DNA from: Campylobacter sp.
Lineage (GTDB): Bacteria; Campylobacterota; Campylobacteria; Campylobacterales; Campylobacteraceae
NCBI RefSeq assembly: GCF_030528245.1
Contig: NZ_JAUMZG010000006.1
Coordinates: 1-52,660, forward strand
DNA: 52,660 nucleotides
Direction: 5' to 3'
Shown: positions 36,209 to 44,525 of the stretch, one piece after another
Numbering within the stretch: position 1 is the stretch's first letter
How the letters are laid out: each line of letters begins with the position of its first letter
Position numbers and translations under genes: made by a program
Notes under the pieces: generated by a model
The model's input: only the letters and a program-made list of their open reading frames with translations
Database searches by the model: none
What the model was told of the DNA's origin: nothing

Positions 36209-36990
36209 GCGCCCCCCTTTAGAGCCAGAAGGAGGAGCTGGAGTGAAAAGGCGGCGTGAATGAGGGGCAGGAAGGCTAGCTCTTTTTGTCCTTTTTGACG
36301 CATCCAAAAGAAAAAAGGCAGGGCTATGAGGGAGGCAAAAAACAGGGTCAAAAAGGCGAATTTCAAGCCAAAAAGTCCCGATAGAGCTGATAAAATGATG
36401 ATGTCTCCATCGCCTAAATTGTCCTCAAGGGACTTATTTTTGAGATTTTTCAGGCTTTGCAAGAGGCTTTTTAGCAAAAAAACAAATCCCGCAAAAAGCA
36501 GGGCATCCCGCAAAAAACCCTCCTTAAAATGCTCAAAAATCAGCAAGTGCAAAAGCTCATTGGGGTCAAATTTCAAAGCAGTGGCCAGAAAAAAGGCCAG
36601 CCAAAGCGCAGGGCTTGGCACGGCTTTGAGCCTCAAATCCACCAAGGAGAGAAACAAAAGCGTGAGCGAAAAGGCCGACAAAAGTGCAAAGTCCTTAAAA
36701 TTTTCCGCCACAAAAAGGGCCAAAATCACCCCAAAGGCGCCCAAAATTTCACTCAAAAAAATCCGCAGCGCAATCCTCCCCCCGCAAAAAGCGCATTGCC
36801 CCCTCAAGAAAATATAAGAAAAAACGGGCACGAGATGCCAAGCGGGGAGGGAATGGCCGCAAGAAAAGCAAAACGATCGCATCTTAAAAAGGGGCCCTTT
36901 TTCGCAAATCCTATCCGCCAAACTCGCGATGAATGAGCCCCAAACCGCCCCCGCCACGCCCGAAAAAACAAGCAAAAGACTATTTTCCAA
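36205..36990 (-). CDS. Prepilin peptidase, A24 family
   Basis: Membrane aspartyl protease that cleaves and N-methylates type IV pilin-like leaders. It shows AGAVWGSFIASLADRI, the two CxxC pairs of the N-terminal methylase-type domain (FCFSCGHSL and QCAFCGGRI) with RIFLSEILGA after them, and two catalytic Asp: one in LVDLRLKAVPS and one in the GxGD-type motif LGDGDIIIL. Seven or eight hydrophobic segments are visible. I place the start at TTG 36990, just inside uppS, since an upstream ATG at 37128 would overlap uppS by about 150 bases; the ribosome site is weak. C. jejuni has the same gene here, where it probably serves the DNA-uptake pseudopilus. Confidence 0.88.
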   Translation of the reverse strand: MENSLLLVFSGVAGAVWGSFIASLADRICEKGPLFKMRSFCFSCGHSLPAWHLVPVFSYIFLRGQCAFCGGRIALRIFLSEILGAFGVILALFVAENFKDFALLSAFSLTLLFLSLVDLRLKAVPSPALWLAFFLATALKFDPNELLHLLIFEHFKEGFLRDALLFAGFVFLLKSLLQSLKNLKNKSLEDNLGDGDIIILSALSGLFGLKFAFLTLFFASLIALPFFFWMRQKGQKELAFLPLIHAAFSLQLLLLALKGGA

Positions 36991-37648
36991 AGGTGCGTTC
37001 TCTTTTTCTAAATTCTTTAACAATCTTTTTAAATTCCCGCTTGGTGAGTGAGGGGAAAAGCGTTTGGCTGAAATAAATTTCCGCATAAGCGCTCTGCCAA
37101 AGCAAAAAATTTGAAAGGCGCTTCGCATTACCCACGCGCAGCATCAAATCCACATCCAAGGGCAGGTCCAGATGCGCTGCTAAATTTTCCTCACTCAGCT
37201 CCAGCCCCCGCTCCACCACACGCCGCGCCGCACGGATGATCTCGTCCTTAGCGCCGTAACTGATGGCTAAATTCACACAAAGCAAATCACAATGCGCCGT
37301 CGCCTCCTCCACGCGTTTGATTTTTTCCCGCAAAGGCGCATCAAGGCGCGACAAATCCCCGATAGCCCTGAGGCGCACCCCGTTTTTTTCAAACTGCTTC
37401 AAAGCATCATCCAAGCAGCGATGCAAAAGCTCAAAAATAAAATCCACCTCATCCTTAGGACGAGCCCAGTTTTCCGTGCTAAAGGCAAAGAGGCTTAGTT
37501 GGGAAATTTTTTCCTCCACGCAGGCCTCCATGAGCTTTCGCATCGTCTTCACGCCCTGAGAATAGCCAAGCTTGGTCAAAAAGCCCCTCGCCCTCGCCCA
37601 GCGTCTGTTGCCGTCCATCACCACCGCCAGATGCCTTAGCTCATTCAT
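36980..37648 (-). CDS. uppS: Undecaprenyl diphosphate synthase
   Basis: Adds isoprene units to farnesyl diphosphate to make the C55 lipid carrier for peptidoglycan and surface glycans. The 222-residue protein begins RHLAVVMDGNRRWARARG with the catalytic Asp D12, followed by LSLFAFSTENWARP (near 51-64). The conserved C-terminal region is present as DLMLRVGNAKRLSNFLLWQSAYAE. In most homologues this block reads LxIRTGGExRxSNFLLWQxxYxE, so the R-T-G-G-E part is altered to R-V-G-N-A here. It lies 2 bases after the preceding gene. Confidence 0.95.
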   Translation of the reverse strand: MNELRHLAVVMDGNRRWARARGFLTKLGYSQGVKTMRKLMEACVEEKISQLSLFAFSTENWARPKDEVDFIFELLHRCLDDALKQFEKNGVRLRAIGDLSRLDAPLREKIKRVEEATAHCDLLCVNLAISYGAKDEIIRAARRVVERGLELSEENLAAHLDLPLDVDLMLRVGNAKRLSNFLLWQSAYAEIYFSQTLFPSLTKREFKKIVKEFRKRERTFGK

Positions 37649-37650
37649 CG

Positions 37651-38265
37651 CTAACCCTTAAAATCGAACAATTTTTTAAACGCAAACAGGGGCTCGATCT
37701 TGCCCTCGCACAAAATGGGAATTTCTAGCTGCGTGCTTAGGAATTTTTGCACCTTCAAAAAGGGCGTGAAAAGCCTCACTCCCGCCTCATCACTCAGCAT
37801 TTTCAAGGCCCCAAAAACGCTAAAATACAAATAAAGCTCCAAATTCCCGCCCCGCTTTTTCATTTGAAGCAAGCAGGCCCTGCCCTCAAAAACGAAGGGG
37901 ATGTGAAAAACCCCCTCAAGGCTCGCAAAAAGCATCTCCTTGAGGACGCGGTAAGTGGCGCTATCCTTACACTGGGCTAAATTTTCCACAATATAGGCCT
38001 GAAAATCCAAATCCCCCTCCAAAAGCTCCACGATGAGGCCAAGCCCCTCCTCAAAGGGACTGATTTCGGGGCAGCGCGACAGATGCTTGAAATGTATCAT
38101 CCCCGCTTGCATGTAGGGCTCGGCTAGATACTGCGCCCCCAGCTCAAGCTCGACATAGCTTTTTGTCTTCATTTCTTTGTGATTCAAAAGCAGGGTATAG
38201 TGCCCAAGTCCTGATTTTGCCACGACCTTTATCAAAATCGGCAGGGTAGAATTGATCAAATTCAC
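37651..38265 (-). CDS. Conserved protein between coaBC and uppS, function unknown
   Basis: About 204 residues, cytoplasmic by appearance, with no signal peptide and no motif I recognise. It is rich in Leu/Phe/Glu and contains the pair ELELGAQYLAEPYMQ and LIVELLEGDLDFQAYIVENL. The preferred start is GTG 38265, which overlaps the coaBC stop as GTGA and has AGGAGG 11 bases upstream; a GTG four codons earlier sits on that site. It keeps the same place in C. jejuni between dfp and uppS. The operon suggests an envelope or cofactor link but no function is assigned. Confidence 0.85.
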   Translation of the reverse strand: MNLINSTLPILIKVVAKSGLGHYTLLLNHKEMKTKSYVELELGAQYLAEPYMQAGMIHFKHLSRCPEISPFEEGLGLIVELLEGDLDFQAYIVENLAQCKDSATYRVLKEMLFASLEGVFHIPFVFEGRACLLQMKKRGGNLELYLYFSVFGALKMLSDEAGVRLFTPFLKVQKFLSTQLEIPILCEGKIEPLFAFKKLFDFKG

Positions 38266-39419
38266 AGCCCCTCGCACCTCCTAACGAGCCAATAAGCAAG
38301 GTCCTTTTTGGGACAGAGGGGGCTTTTTTCAAGTTTCCAGGGCGTGATGCAATAAAGCTCATTTTCCTCGCTGCCAAAATGATTTTTCTCGCCCAAAATA
38401 TTGAGGCAAATCATATCCAGCCGTTTTTCTTCAAGGGCGGCTCGGGTGTTTTCTAGGGCGTTTTCGGCATCAAATTCCATCTTAAAGCCGATTTTTTTGC
38501 CCTCAAAGGGCGTATTGGCAAGCAGATCCTCGCCCGGTTTTAAATTCAAAACGAGCCCCTTGGGGAAGTCTCTTTTTTTGAGTTTGCCCTCGTGAAATTC
38601 GGGCACAAAATCACTCACCGCCGCCGCCATCACTAAAAAATCTGCCTTTTTGTATTTTTCCAAGAGTTTTTTCAAATCCTGTGAGCTTTCAAAACACTCC
38701 AAAATGTAGGGCACGCTCAATCCCACCGCGCTCAAAAAAACCACCTCCGCCCCGCTAAAATAAAACGCATCCGCAAGCGCCTTGGCCATCTTGCCGCTGG
38801 AAAAATTACTCACGCAGCGCACGCAGTCGATCCTCTCTCTCGTGCCCCCGCCCGTGATGATGACGCTTTTTCCTCGCCAAAAATCCGCCCGCAAAAGCTC
38901 CCTTTTAGTGCGGGCAAAAATTGCCTCAAGCGGGGCCAGCCCCCCCACGCCCTCGTCCTTGCAGGCGAGCTTTTTGCGCACGGGCGGGATGAGGGTGGCG
39001 CCGTTTTTTTCAAGCAGGGCTAGGGAATTTTGCGTGCTAAAGTGCAAAAACATCGCCGTGTTGGCAGCTGGGGCGATGATGAGCTTTGCGGGGGGGCAGG
39101 CGAGGAGGGTTTGGATGAAAAGCGTATCGGCGATGCCCTGGGCGAGCTTGTTGATGGAGTTGGCACTTGCAGGTGCCAAAAGCACGACATCGGCGTCCTT
39201 GCTAAAAGCGATGTGATTGTTCGTGCCGCTCCAGCTTTCATTACCCTCGTGAAGTAGGGCATCGCACAGGGCCTCAAAGCTAGCAGGGGTGGCAAATTTC
39301 AAGGCGCCCTTTGAGAGCAAAACCTTCACCCCAAAGCCTTCTTTTTTGAACAAAGAAATCAGCTCATAAGCCTTGTAAAAAGCTATGCTGCCGCTCACGG
39401 CTAGGAGGATGGTTTTCAT
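38262..39419 (-). CDS. coaBC: Bifunctional phosphopantothenoylcysteine decarboxylase/ligase
   Basis: Two steps of coenzyme A synthesis: CoaB joins 4'-phosphopantothenate to cysteine and CoaC decarboxylates the product with FMN. The 385 residues open KTILLAVSGSIAFYKAYELI and carry the flavoprotein His in NNHIAFSKDADVVLLAPAS. They include the PxxN-type loop APAANTAMF and the CoaB nucleotide site SVIITGGGTRERIDCVRCVSN with SSGKMAKALA after it. The CoaC loop usually reads P-A/S-M/A-N-x-x-M and is close to that. The start overlaps the glmU stop as ATGA. Confidence 0.94.
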   Translation of the reverse strand: MKTILLAVSGSIAFYKAYELISLFKKEGFGVKVLLSKGALKFATPASFEALCDALLHEGNESWSGTNNHIAFSKDADVVLLAPASANSINKLAQGIADTLFIQTLLACPPAKLIIAPAANTAMFLHFSTQNSLALLEKNGATLIPPVRKKLACKDEGVGGLAPLEAIFARTKRELLRADFWRGKSVIITGGGTRERIDCVRCVSNFSSGKMAKALADAFYFSGAEVVFLSAVGLSVPYILECFESSQDLKKLLEKYKKADFLVMAAAVSDFVPEFHEGKLKKRDFPKGLVLNLKPGEDLLANTPFEGKKIGFKMEFDAENALENTRAALEEKRLDMICLNILGEKNHFGSEENELYCITPWKLEKSPLCPKKDLAYWLVRRCEGL

Positions 39420-40705
39420 TTTTTAAATTTTTTATAATAAAAATTTTGGACCATGCTAGCCGGGGCCCTGTTGATGAAAAGTGCCCCGCTTGGCACATCC
39501 TCACTCACCGTGCTGCCGGCGGCGATGATGACCTCATCCTCCACCTTCACGGGCGCGATAAACTGCGTATCCGAGCCGACAAAGACCCTCTTGCCGATGA
39601 GGGTTTTGTGTTTTTTCACGCCATCATAATTGCAAGTGATCGTCCCGCAGCCGATATTGCTCCCCTCGCCCACCTCGCAGTCGCCCAGATAGCTAAGATG
39701 TCCGGCCTTTGCGCCCGTGAGCTTGGCATTTTTGCACTCGACAAAATTGCCAATGTAGGCGTTTTTCAGCACGCAATGCGGACGCAAATGCGCCAAGGGT
39801 CCCACATCGCTATCCTCCACGATGCTCTCCTCGATGACGCTGGAGCTTTTGATGAGGGAGCGGATGATCCTGCTTGCGCCCTCGATCCTCACATTTTCCT
39901 GCACCTCGCACTCGCCGACAAATTCCACATCCGCGCCGATGAAAATGCTGGATGGATTACGCAAGATCACGCCCTCGCGCATCCAGTGGGATCTGATTTT
40001 TTCCTGCAGCAAATTTTCAGCCCTGCTCAGCTCTAATTTGTCGTTGATGCCCATGAATTCATCCTCATCCACAAAGATGGCTTGAATTTTCGCATCCCTA
40101 GCTCTGGCGAGTTTCACGATGTCGGTGAGGTAATACTCCCCTGCGTTGTTGTTGTTTTCAATCAGGGGCAAAAGCTCCCTCAAAAGTCCAGAATTCAGCG
40201 CATAAACGCCCGCGTTGCAAATCGTTATAGCCCTCTCATCCGAGGAGGCGTCTTTGAATTCCACAATCCTCTCCACGCTCCCGCCGCAAAGCACGACACG
40301 CCCGTAACTTTTCGCGTCTCTAGCCTCAAAAACGGCCAGCCCTAGCTCCGCCTCGCTTGAGAGTAAATTTTCTAGGCTTTTTTGACCAACCAAGGGCATA
40401 TCCCCGCACAGAATCAAAGCTCGCTCATATCGTGGCTCAAGGCCCCTCAAGGCTCCCGCTGTGCCGGGGAAACGCTCCAAATCCTGCTCTAAAATTTGCG
40501 TCTGCGGGAAGTGCTTTAGAATTTCTGCAGAAATTTGCTCTTTTTGATGGGCTAAAATCACGCTCACATCATCGCTCAAAGCAAAGGCCTTTTGCAGGAT
40601 GTGTAAAATCATACTTTTGCCGCAAAGTTTTTGCAAAACCTTGGCGTTAGGGGATTTCATCCTCGTGCCCAGCCCTGCGGCGAGGATTGCTATGGAATTT
40701 TTCAT
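39416..40705 (-). CDS. glmU: Bifunctional UDP-GlcNAc pyrophosphorylase/GlcN-1-P acetyltransferase
   Basis: Last two steps to UDP-N-acetylglucosamine, the precursor of peptidoglycan and lipid A. The N-terminal nucleotidyltransferase starts IAILAAGLGTRMKSPNAKVL. The C-terminal half is a left-handed beta-helix of hexapeptide repeats with GNFVECKNAK, KAGHLSYLGDCEVG and GCGTITCNYDGVKKH, the acetyltransferase active-site region. The start at 40705 has AAGG 8 bases upstream, giving 429 residues; the nine-codon longer frame to 40732 is not needed. It is the first gene of the minus-strand run glmU-coaBC-unknown-uppS-prepilin peptidase-lpt permease-truA. Confidence 0.96.
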   Translation of the reverse strand: MKNSIAILAAGLGTRMKSPNAKVLQKLCGKSMILHILQKAFALSDDVSVILAHQKEQISAEILKHFPQTQILEQDLERFPGTAGALRGLEPRYERALILCGDMPLVGQKSLENLLSSEAELGLAVFEARDAKSYGRVVLCGGSVERIVEFKDASSDERAITICNAGVYALNSGLLRELLPLIENNNNAGEYYLTDIVKLARARDAKIQAIFVDEDEFMGINDKLELSRAENLLQEKIRSHWMREGVILRNPSSIFIGADVEFVGECEVQENVRIEGASRIIRSLIKSSSVIEESIVEDSDVGPLAHLRPHCVLKNAYIGNFVECKNAKLTGAKAGHLSYLGDCEVGEGSNIGCGTITCNYDGVKKHKTLIGKRVFVGSDTQFIAPVKVEDEVIIAAGSTVSEDVPSGALFINRAPASMVQNFYYKKFKK

Positions 40706-40770
40706 CGTTTGGACCTTGGATTGATGTTGCAAAATACTAGCAATTTAAAGTTAAAAAACACGCCCATAGG

Positions 40771-40779
40771 TGCTAAAAT
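40771..40779 (+). promoter_or_regulatory. Extended -10 promoter element for fliP
   Basis: TGCTAAAAT matches TGn-TAAAAT, about 70 bases before the fliP start, in the 142-base divergent gap from glmU. No sigma-54 GG-N10-GC pair was found nearby, in keeping with early flagellar export genes being transcribed by the main sigma factor. Predicted by eye. Confidence 0.5.
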
Positions 40780-40847
40780 TTTAAAGCTCTTTTTTAGTCA
40801 TCAAAAGTTAGAATTTCGGCTTTAGAATTCATTAAGGTTACGAAATT

Positions 40848-41582
40848 TTGAAAAAAATATTTTTTTTATTTTTTGCTTTGAACGCATTCGCCGCGCCTGA
40901 GGCGACCATACCCACGGTGAATTTAAGCCTCAGCGCCCCCGACACCCCCAATCAACTCGTAACCACGCTCAATATCATCATCGTTTTGACCATACTCGCC
41001 CTCGCGCCTAGCATCATCTTCATCATGACCTCCTTTTTGAGACTCATCATTGTTTTTTCTTTTTTGAGGCAGGCCATGGGGACGCAGAGTATGCCGCCCA
41101 ATACCATTTTAGTAACGATGGCTTTGATTTTGACCTTTTTCATCATGGAGCCTGTGGCGAGCAAATCCTACAACGAGGGCGTCAAACCCTATCTGGCCGA
41201 AGAAATAGGCTATGAGGAGGCCTTCGCTAGGGGGGTGAAGCCTTTTAAGGACTTCATGTTGAAAAATACCAGAGAAAAGGACCTCGCCCTTTTTTACCGC
41301 ATCCGTAACCTCCCCAATCCAAAAACCATAGACGATGTGCCGCTGACGGTGCTGGTGCCTGCCTTTATGATTTCTGAGCTTAAGACGGCTTTTGAGATCG
41401 GCTTTTTGATTTACCTGCCCTTTTTGGTTATTGACATGGTGGTGAGCTCGGTTTTGATGGCTATGGGTATGATGATGCTGCCGCCTGTGATGATTTCTCT
41501 GCCCTTCAAGCTGCTCATTTTTGTCCTCGTTGATGGCTGGAATTTACTCGTGCAAAGGCTTGTGGAAAGCTTTGTAAGTTAA
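40848..41582 (+). CDS. fliP: Flagellar type III export protein FliP
   Basis: Core subunit of the flagellar export gate (FliP5FliQ4FliR1). The 244-residue protein has a signal peptide (about 1-16, cleavage before APEATIP), as known for FliP. Conserved stretches follow: SFLRLIIVFSFLRQAMGTQS, PPNTILVTMALILTFFIMEP, PAFMISELKTAFEIGFLIYLPFL and MGMMMLPPVMISLPFKLLIF, with four membrane segments. The start is a TTG at 40848, with AAGG about 10 bases upstream. The stop codon lies inside a terminator-like hairpin. Other flagellar export genes are not adjacent. Confidence 0.95.
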   Translation: MKKIFFLFFALNAFAAPEATIPTVNLSLSAPDTPNQLVTTLNIIIVLTILALAPSIIFIMTSFLRLIIVFSFLRQAMGTQSMPPNTILVTMALILTFFIMEPVASKSYNEGVKPYLAEEIGYEEAFARGVKPFKDFMLKNTREKDLALFYRIRNLPNPKTIDDVPLTVLVPAFMISELKTAFEIGFLIYLPFLVIDMVVSSVLMAMGMMMLPPVMISLPFKLLIFVLVDGWNLLVQRLVESFVS

Positions 41583-41596
41583 AATTAACTTACAAA
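41571..41596. terminator. Bidirectional terminator-like hairpin between fliP and the NDH-2-like gene
   Basis: TTTGTAAGTTAA, AA, TTAACTTACAAA: a perfect 12-bp stem with a 2-base loop, including the fliP stop codon (41580-41582). It separates two convergent genes and has T/A-rich flanks on both sides, though no long T run directly abuts it. It would form in either transcript. Confidence 0.6.
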
Positions 41597-41608
41597 ATTC
41601 CACAATTT

Positions 41609-42706
41609 TTAGAATTTAAGCTTTAAAATCCACTTAGCCTCGATAATTCTTTTTAAATAATTTGCCAAAATTCCTCGTATGCTGACCCCTCCTATGACGC
41701 CCACAGCATAGCTGTATCCTACGGAGCATATGGTGCCTTTGTTGTTGTAGGAAAAAGGCTCGGAGCTTGTTAAATTGCTGTTAAAAATGCCCGCTAAATA
41801 TTTACCTTGCTGCTCGGCCATTTGCGCGGTGGGTGGGTAAAATCTCCCTGTCGCTTCGTCCTTGAGTGCTGCGCAATCTCCAAGCACAAAGATGTTTTTC
41901 ATTTCCTTTTTCTGCTGGATGGGATTTAGGAAAGCATTGACCTCCACCTTGCTGCGTGCGGTTTTGAAAAAGGGTGAATTTTGCATCACTTCATTGCCCT
42001 TAACTCCAGCCGTCCAAAAGGTAAAATCGCTTTTAAGCTCTTTTTGTTCGCCATTTTTTTCGACGATGACGCTATTTTGTTTTAGCTCTAAAATTTTAGC
42101 CCCAAGCTCAAAATTCACGCCCCTCTCTTCAAGATAATTTTTAGCTTTGAGGGCCAAATCGCTATCAAACATCGGCAAAATGGCAGGCATGGCTTCTACG
42201 CAGTGCAAATTGGCCTTGCTGGCCCAATCATTCGCTAAATTTCCTAAGAGCTCTATGCCCGTAAAACCAGCTCCACAAACAACAATATCCTTTTGACCCT
42301 CTTGCAAAAGCGTTTCTAGTTTTCTGTGAATATCTAGGCTATTGTGGTAATTCACCATGCTGTGAGCGTAGTCCTTAACGCCCTTGATGCCAAAATCATC
42401 GCTGCTAAAACCAAGAGCTATAACCAAAATATCGTAATTGTATTCGGCTTTTTTCCCCACAACTGCGGCGTCTTTAATCTCCTTAATCTCATCTTGGATG
42501 AATTCAATTTGTCGTGGCAAAATTTTTTCATACGCTAGGGTTATATTTTTACCCGCACTCGCAACATTGTGCAGCAAAATGCTCGTGTAATGCTCATTTT
42601 CCTTACTGATAAGAGTGAATTGATAATCACCCAAAGCGTCCAAATGCAGATTTTTTATGAAAGACAAGCCCGCATATCCCCCACCGAGAATCAAAACTTT
42701 TTTCAC
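41609..42706 (-). CDS. NDH-2-like NAD(P)/FAD-dependent dehydrogenase
   Basis: Predicted membrane-associated flavoprotein passing electrons from NAD(P)H to quinone without proton pumping. The 365 residues have the FAD motif VLILGGGYAGLSF (3-15), the second dinucleotide motif VVCGAGFTGIELLG (near 145-158), and the FAD-closing motif FVLGDCAAL. The C-terminal segment RGILANYLKRIIEAKWILKL resembles the amphipathic membrane anchor of type II dehydrogenases. I start at GTG 42706, with AAAGGAG 7 bases upstream; the frame continues to 42928 but that part looks non-coding. It stands divergent from the aldehyde/alcohol dehydrogenase genes, and NADH oxidation would suit them, but this is inference. Confidence 0.88.
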   Translation of the reverse strand: MKKVLILGGGYAGLSFIKNLHLDALGDYQFTLISKENEHYTSILLHNVASAGKNITLAYEKILPRQIEFIQDEIKEIKDAAVVGKKAEYNYDILVIALGFSSDDFGIKGVKDYAHSMVNYHNSLDIHRKLETLLQEGQKDIVVCGAGFTGIELLGNLANDWASKANLHCVEAMPAILPMFDSDLALKAKNYLEERGVNFELGAKILELKQNSVIVEKNGEQKELKSDFTFWTAGVKGNEVMQNSPFFKTARSKVEVNAFLNPIQQKKEMKNIFVLGDCAALKDEATGRFYPPTAQMAEQQGKYLAGIFNSNLTSSEPFSYNNKGTICSVGYSYAVGVIGGVSIRGILANYLKRIIEAKWILKLKF

Positions 42707-42749
42707 AATTAAGCTCCTTTGAAAATAAAATTTAAATTTAATGCAAATA

Positions 42750-42768
42750 TTAGCATATTTTATGCTAA
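42750..42768. promoter_or_regulatory. Palindrome, possible operator in the divergent regulatory region
   Basis: TTAGCATA, TTT, TATGCTAA: a perfect 8-bp inverted repeat with a 3-base centre, 44-62 bases upstream of the NDH-2-like GTG and about 180 bases before the dehydrogenase promoter on the other strand. No T run follows it in either direction to make a good terminator, so a protein-binding site is likelier. The regulator is unknown. Confidence 0.45.
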
Positions 42769-42942
42769 AAAAAATTTCAATCATGAGAATGGCTGGGGAT
42801 TTAAATGTCGCTTCTGGACCTTGAAGATTGTTGAATATATCGAGCTTGTAGCCCTGTTTTGCTGGGAAAATAGTCTTAATTACAAAAAGTAACATAGATT
42901 TAAATTTAATTTTTAAAATATTTACCATTTTTAATATTTTGG

Positions 42943-42951
42943 TGTTACAAT
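42943..42951 (+). promoter_or_regulatory. Extended -10 promoter element for the aldehyde/alcohol dehydrogenase genes
   Basis: TGTTACAAT matches TGn-TACAAT, 39 bases before the aldehyde dehydrogenase ATG, with an A/T-rich upstream region (42898-42940). Predicted by eye. Confidence 0.55.
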
Positions 42952-42984
42952 GAAAACACTTACATCTAAAAAGAAAGGAGAGTA

Positions 42985-42990
42985 ATGTAA
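42985..42990 (+). promoter_or_regulatory. Start-stop element (ATG-TAA) fused to the aldehyde dehydrogenase start
   Basis: AAAGGAG is followed after 4 bases by ATG-TAA, whose last A begins the real ATG at 42990. The Shine-Dalgarno is as well spaced for the two-codon frame (4 bases) as for the gene (9 bases), so initiating ribosomes could be caught on it. Seen in the sequence; an effect on expression is inference. Confidence 0.5.
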
Positions 42991-44498
42991 TGAGTAAGTA
43001 TAAAGATAGTTCTATCGTATTTAAATCTCAATACGAGAACTTTATAGGTGGCAAGTGGGTCGCCCCTGTAAAGGGACAATACATAGAAAATAAAAGTTCA
43101 ATCAACGGCTCTGTGTTGTGTAAGGTGCCACTTTCTACCGAAGAGGACATCGAGCTAGCCCTTGATGCTGCACATAAGGCGAAAGACAAGTGGGCGCAGA
43201 CGAGCACGACGGAACGCTCCAACATCCTTCTAAAGATCGCCGATAGGATTGAGGCGAATTTAGAGCATATCGCTTATGCGGAGACTTGGGACAATGGCAA
43301 GGCAGTGCGCGAAACGCTCAATGCGGACATTCCTTTGGCGGCGGATCATTTTCGTTATTTTGCAGCATGCCTAAGAGCACAGGAGGGAAGCATCAGTGAG
43401 ATCGATAAGGACACCATAGCCTATCACTTTCACGAACCTTTGGGCGTGGTCGGACAAATCATACCGTGGAATTTTCCCATCCTCATGGCAGCGTGGAAGC
43501 TTGCCCCAGCTCTAGCGGCAGGCAACTGCGTCGTCATAAAGCCAGCCAGCGCTACGCCTGCTAGTATTTTGGTGCTTTTTGATTTTATTGCCGATTTGTT
43601 GCCTGAGGGCGTGGTTAACATTGTCAATGGTAGCGGCGGTAAGATTGGCAAGGCTCTAGCGACAAACCCACGCATTGCAAAAGTAGCCTTTACGGGCTCT
43701 ACAAGCGTTGGTAAGCAAATCATGGAGTACGCGACTGAGAATATCATTCCATGCACGCTTGAGCTTGGGGGCAAGTCGCCAAATATTTTCTTTGAGGATG
43801 TTTTCACGCACGAGGATGAATATTTGGACAAGGCGGTTGAGGGCTTGGTACTCTTTGCTTTCAATCAAGGCGAGGTTTGCACCTGCCCTAGTCGCGCACT
43901 CATCCATGAAAAAATCTATGATAAATTCATAGAAAAGGTCCTAAAAAGGATAGAGGCCATCAAAGTAGGCAATCCTTTGGATTTGGATACAATGATGGGA
44001 GCGCAGGTTGATGAAAATCAAGTCAAAACCATTCTTGGTTACATCGAAGCGGGTAAAAAAGAAGGCGCCCAATGCCTCATAGGCGGTGAGCGAAATCAGC
44101 TAGGAGGCGAGTTGGCTAATGGTTGCTATATCAAGCCTACCATCTTCAAGGGGCACAATAAAATGAAAATTTTCCAAGAAGAAATTTTCGGTCCTGTGCT
44201 AGCCGTGGCAACCTTCAAAAACGACCAAGAAGCCCTAGAAATCGCTAACGATACGATTTACGGACTGGGCAGTGGCGTTTGGACTAGGGACATTAACAGA
44301 GCCTATCGTTTCGGACGAGGCATTCAGGCGGGTCGTGTTTGGACAAATTGCTATCACGCATATCCAGCGCATGCTGCCTTTGGTGGGTATAAGCAATCAG
44401 GTGTGGGTAGAGAAACGCACAAGATGATGCTTGAGCATTATCAACAAACCAAAAATGTGCTAGTAAGCTATTCCATTAACAAACTTGGATTTTTTTAA
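42990..44498 (+). CDS. NAD(P)-dependent aldehyde dehydrogenase
   Basis: Oxidises an aldehyde to its acid; the 502-residue sequence looks like the acetaldehyde dehydrogenase group (AldB/ExaC-like). It opens [19 protein letters not shown], then has the NAD-site segment [29 protein letters not shown], the general base in LELGGKSPN and the catalytic cysteine in [31 protein letters not shown] lies at the end. It is followed after 27 and 40 bases by two alcohol dehydrogenase genes, which suggests an alcohol to aldehyde to acid route, for example ethanol to acetate. This gene is absent from the C. jejuni arrangement I know between fliP and kdsB. Confidence 0.94.
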   Translation: MSKYKDSSIVFKSQYENFIGGKWVAPVKGQYIENKSSINGSVLCKVPLSTEEDIELALDAAHKAKDKWAQTSTTERSNILLKIADRIEANLEHIAYAETWDNGKAVRETLNADIPLAADHFRYFAACLRAQEGSISEIDKDTIAYHFHEPLGVVGQIIPWNFPILMAAWKLAPALAAGNCVVIKPASATPASILVLFDFIADLLPEGVVNIVNGSGGKIGKALATNPRIAKVAFTGSTSVGKQIMEYATENIIPCTLELGGKSPNIFFEDVFTHEDEYLDKAVEGLVLFAFNQGEVCTCPSRALIHEKIYDKFIEKVLKRIEAIKVGNPLDLDTMMGAQVDENQVKTILGYIEAGKKEGAQCLIGGERNQLGGELANGCYIKPTIFKGHNKMKIFQEEIFGPVLAVATFKNDQEALEIANDTIYGLGSGVWTRDINRAYRFGRGIQAGRVWTNCYHAYPAHAAFGGYKQSGVGRETHKMMLEHYQQTKNVLVSYSINKLGFF

Positions 44499-44525
44499 TC
44501 ATTAAATTTTTTGAAAGGATAAATT

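Noticed and set aside
39446..40036. 196-codon plus-strand frame opposite glmU
   Set aside because: Its His/Asp-rich sequence is a by-product of glmU hexapeptide repeats read in reverse.
42707..42928. 74-codon N-terminal extension of the NDH-2-like gene
   Set aside because: A GTG with AAAGGAG sits immediately before the FAD motif, and the extension runs through the regulatory region without family similarity.
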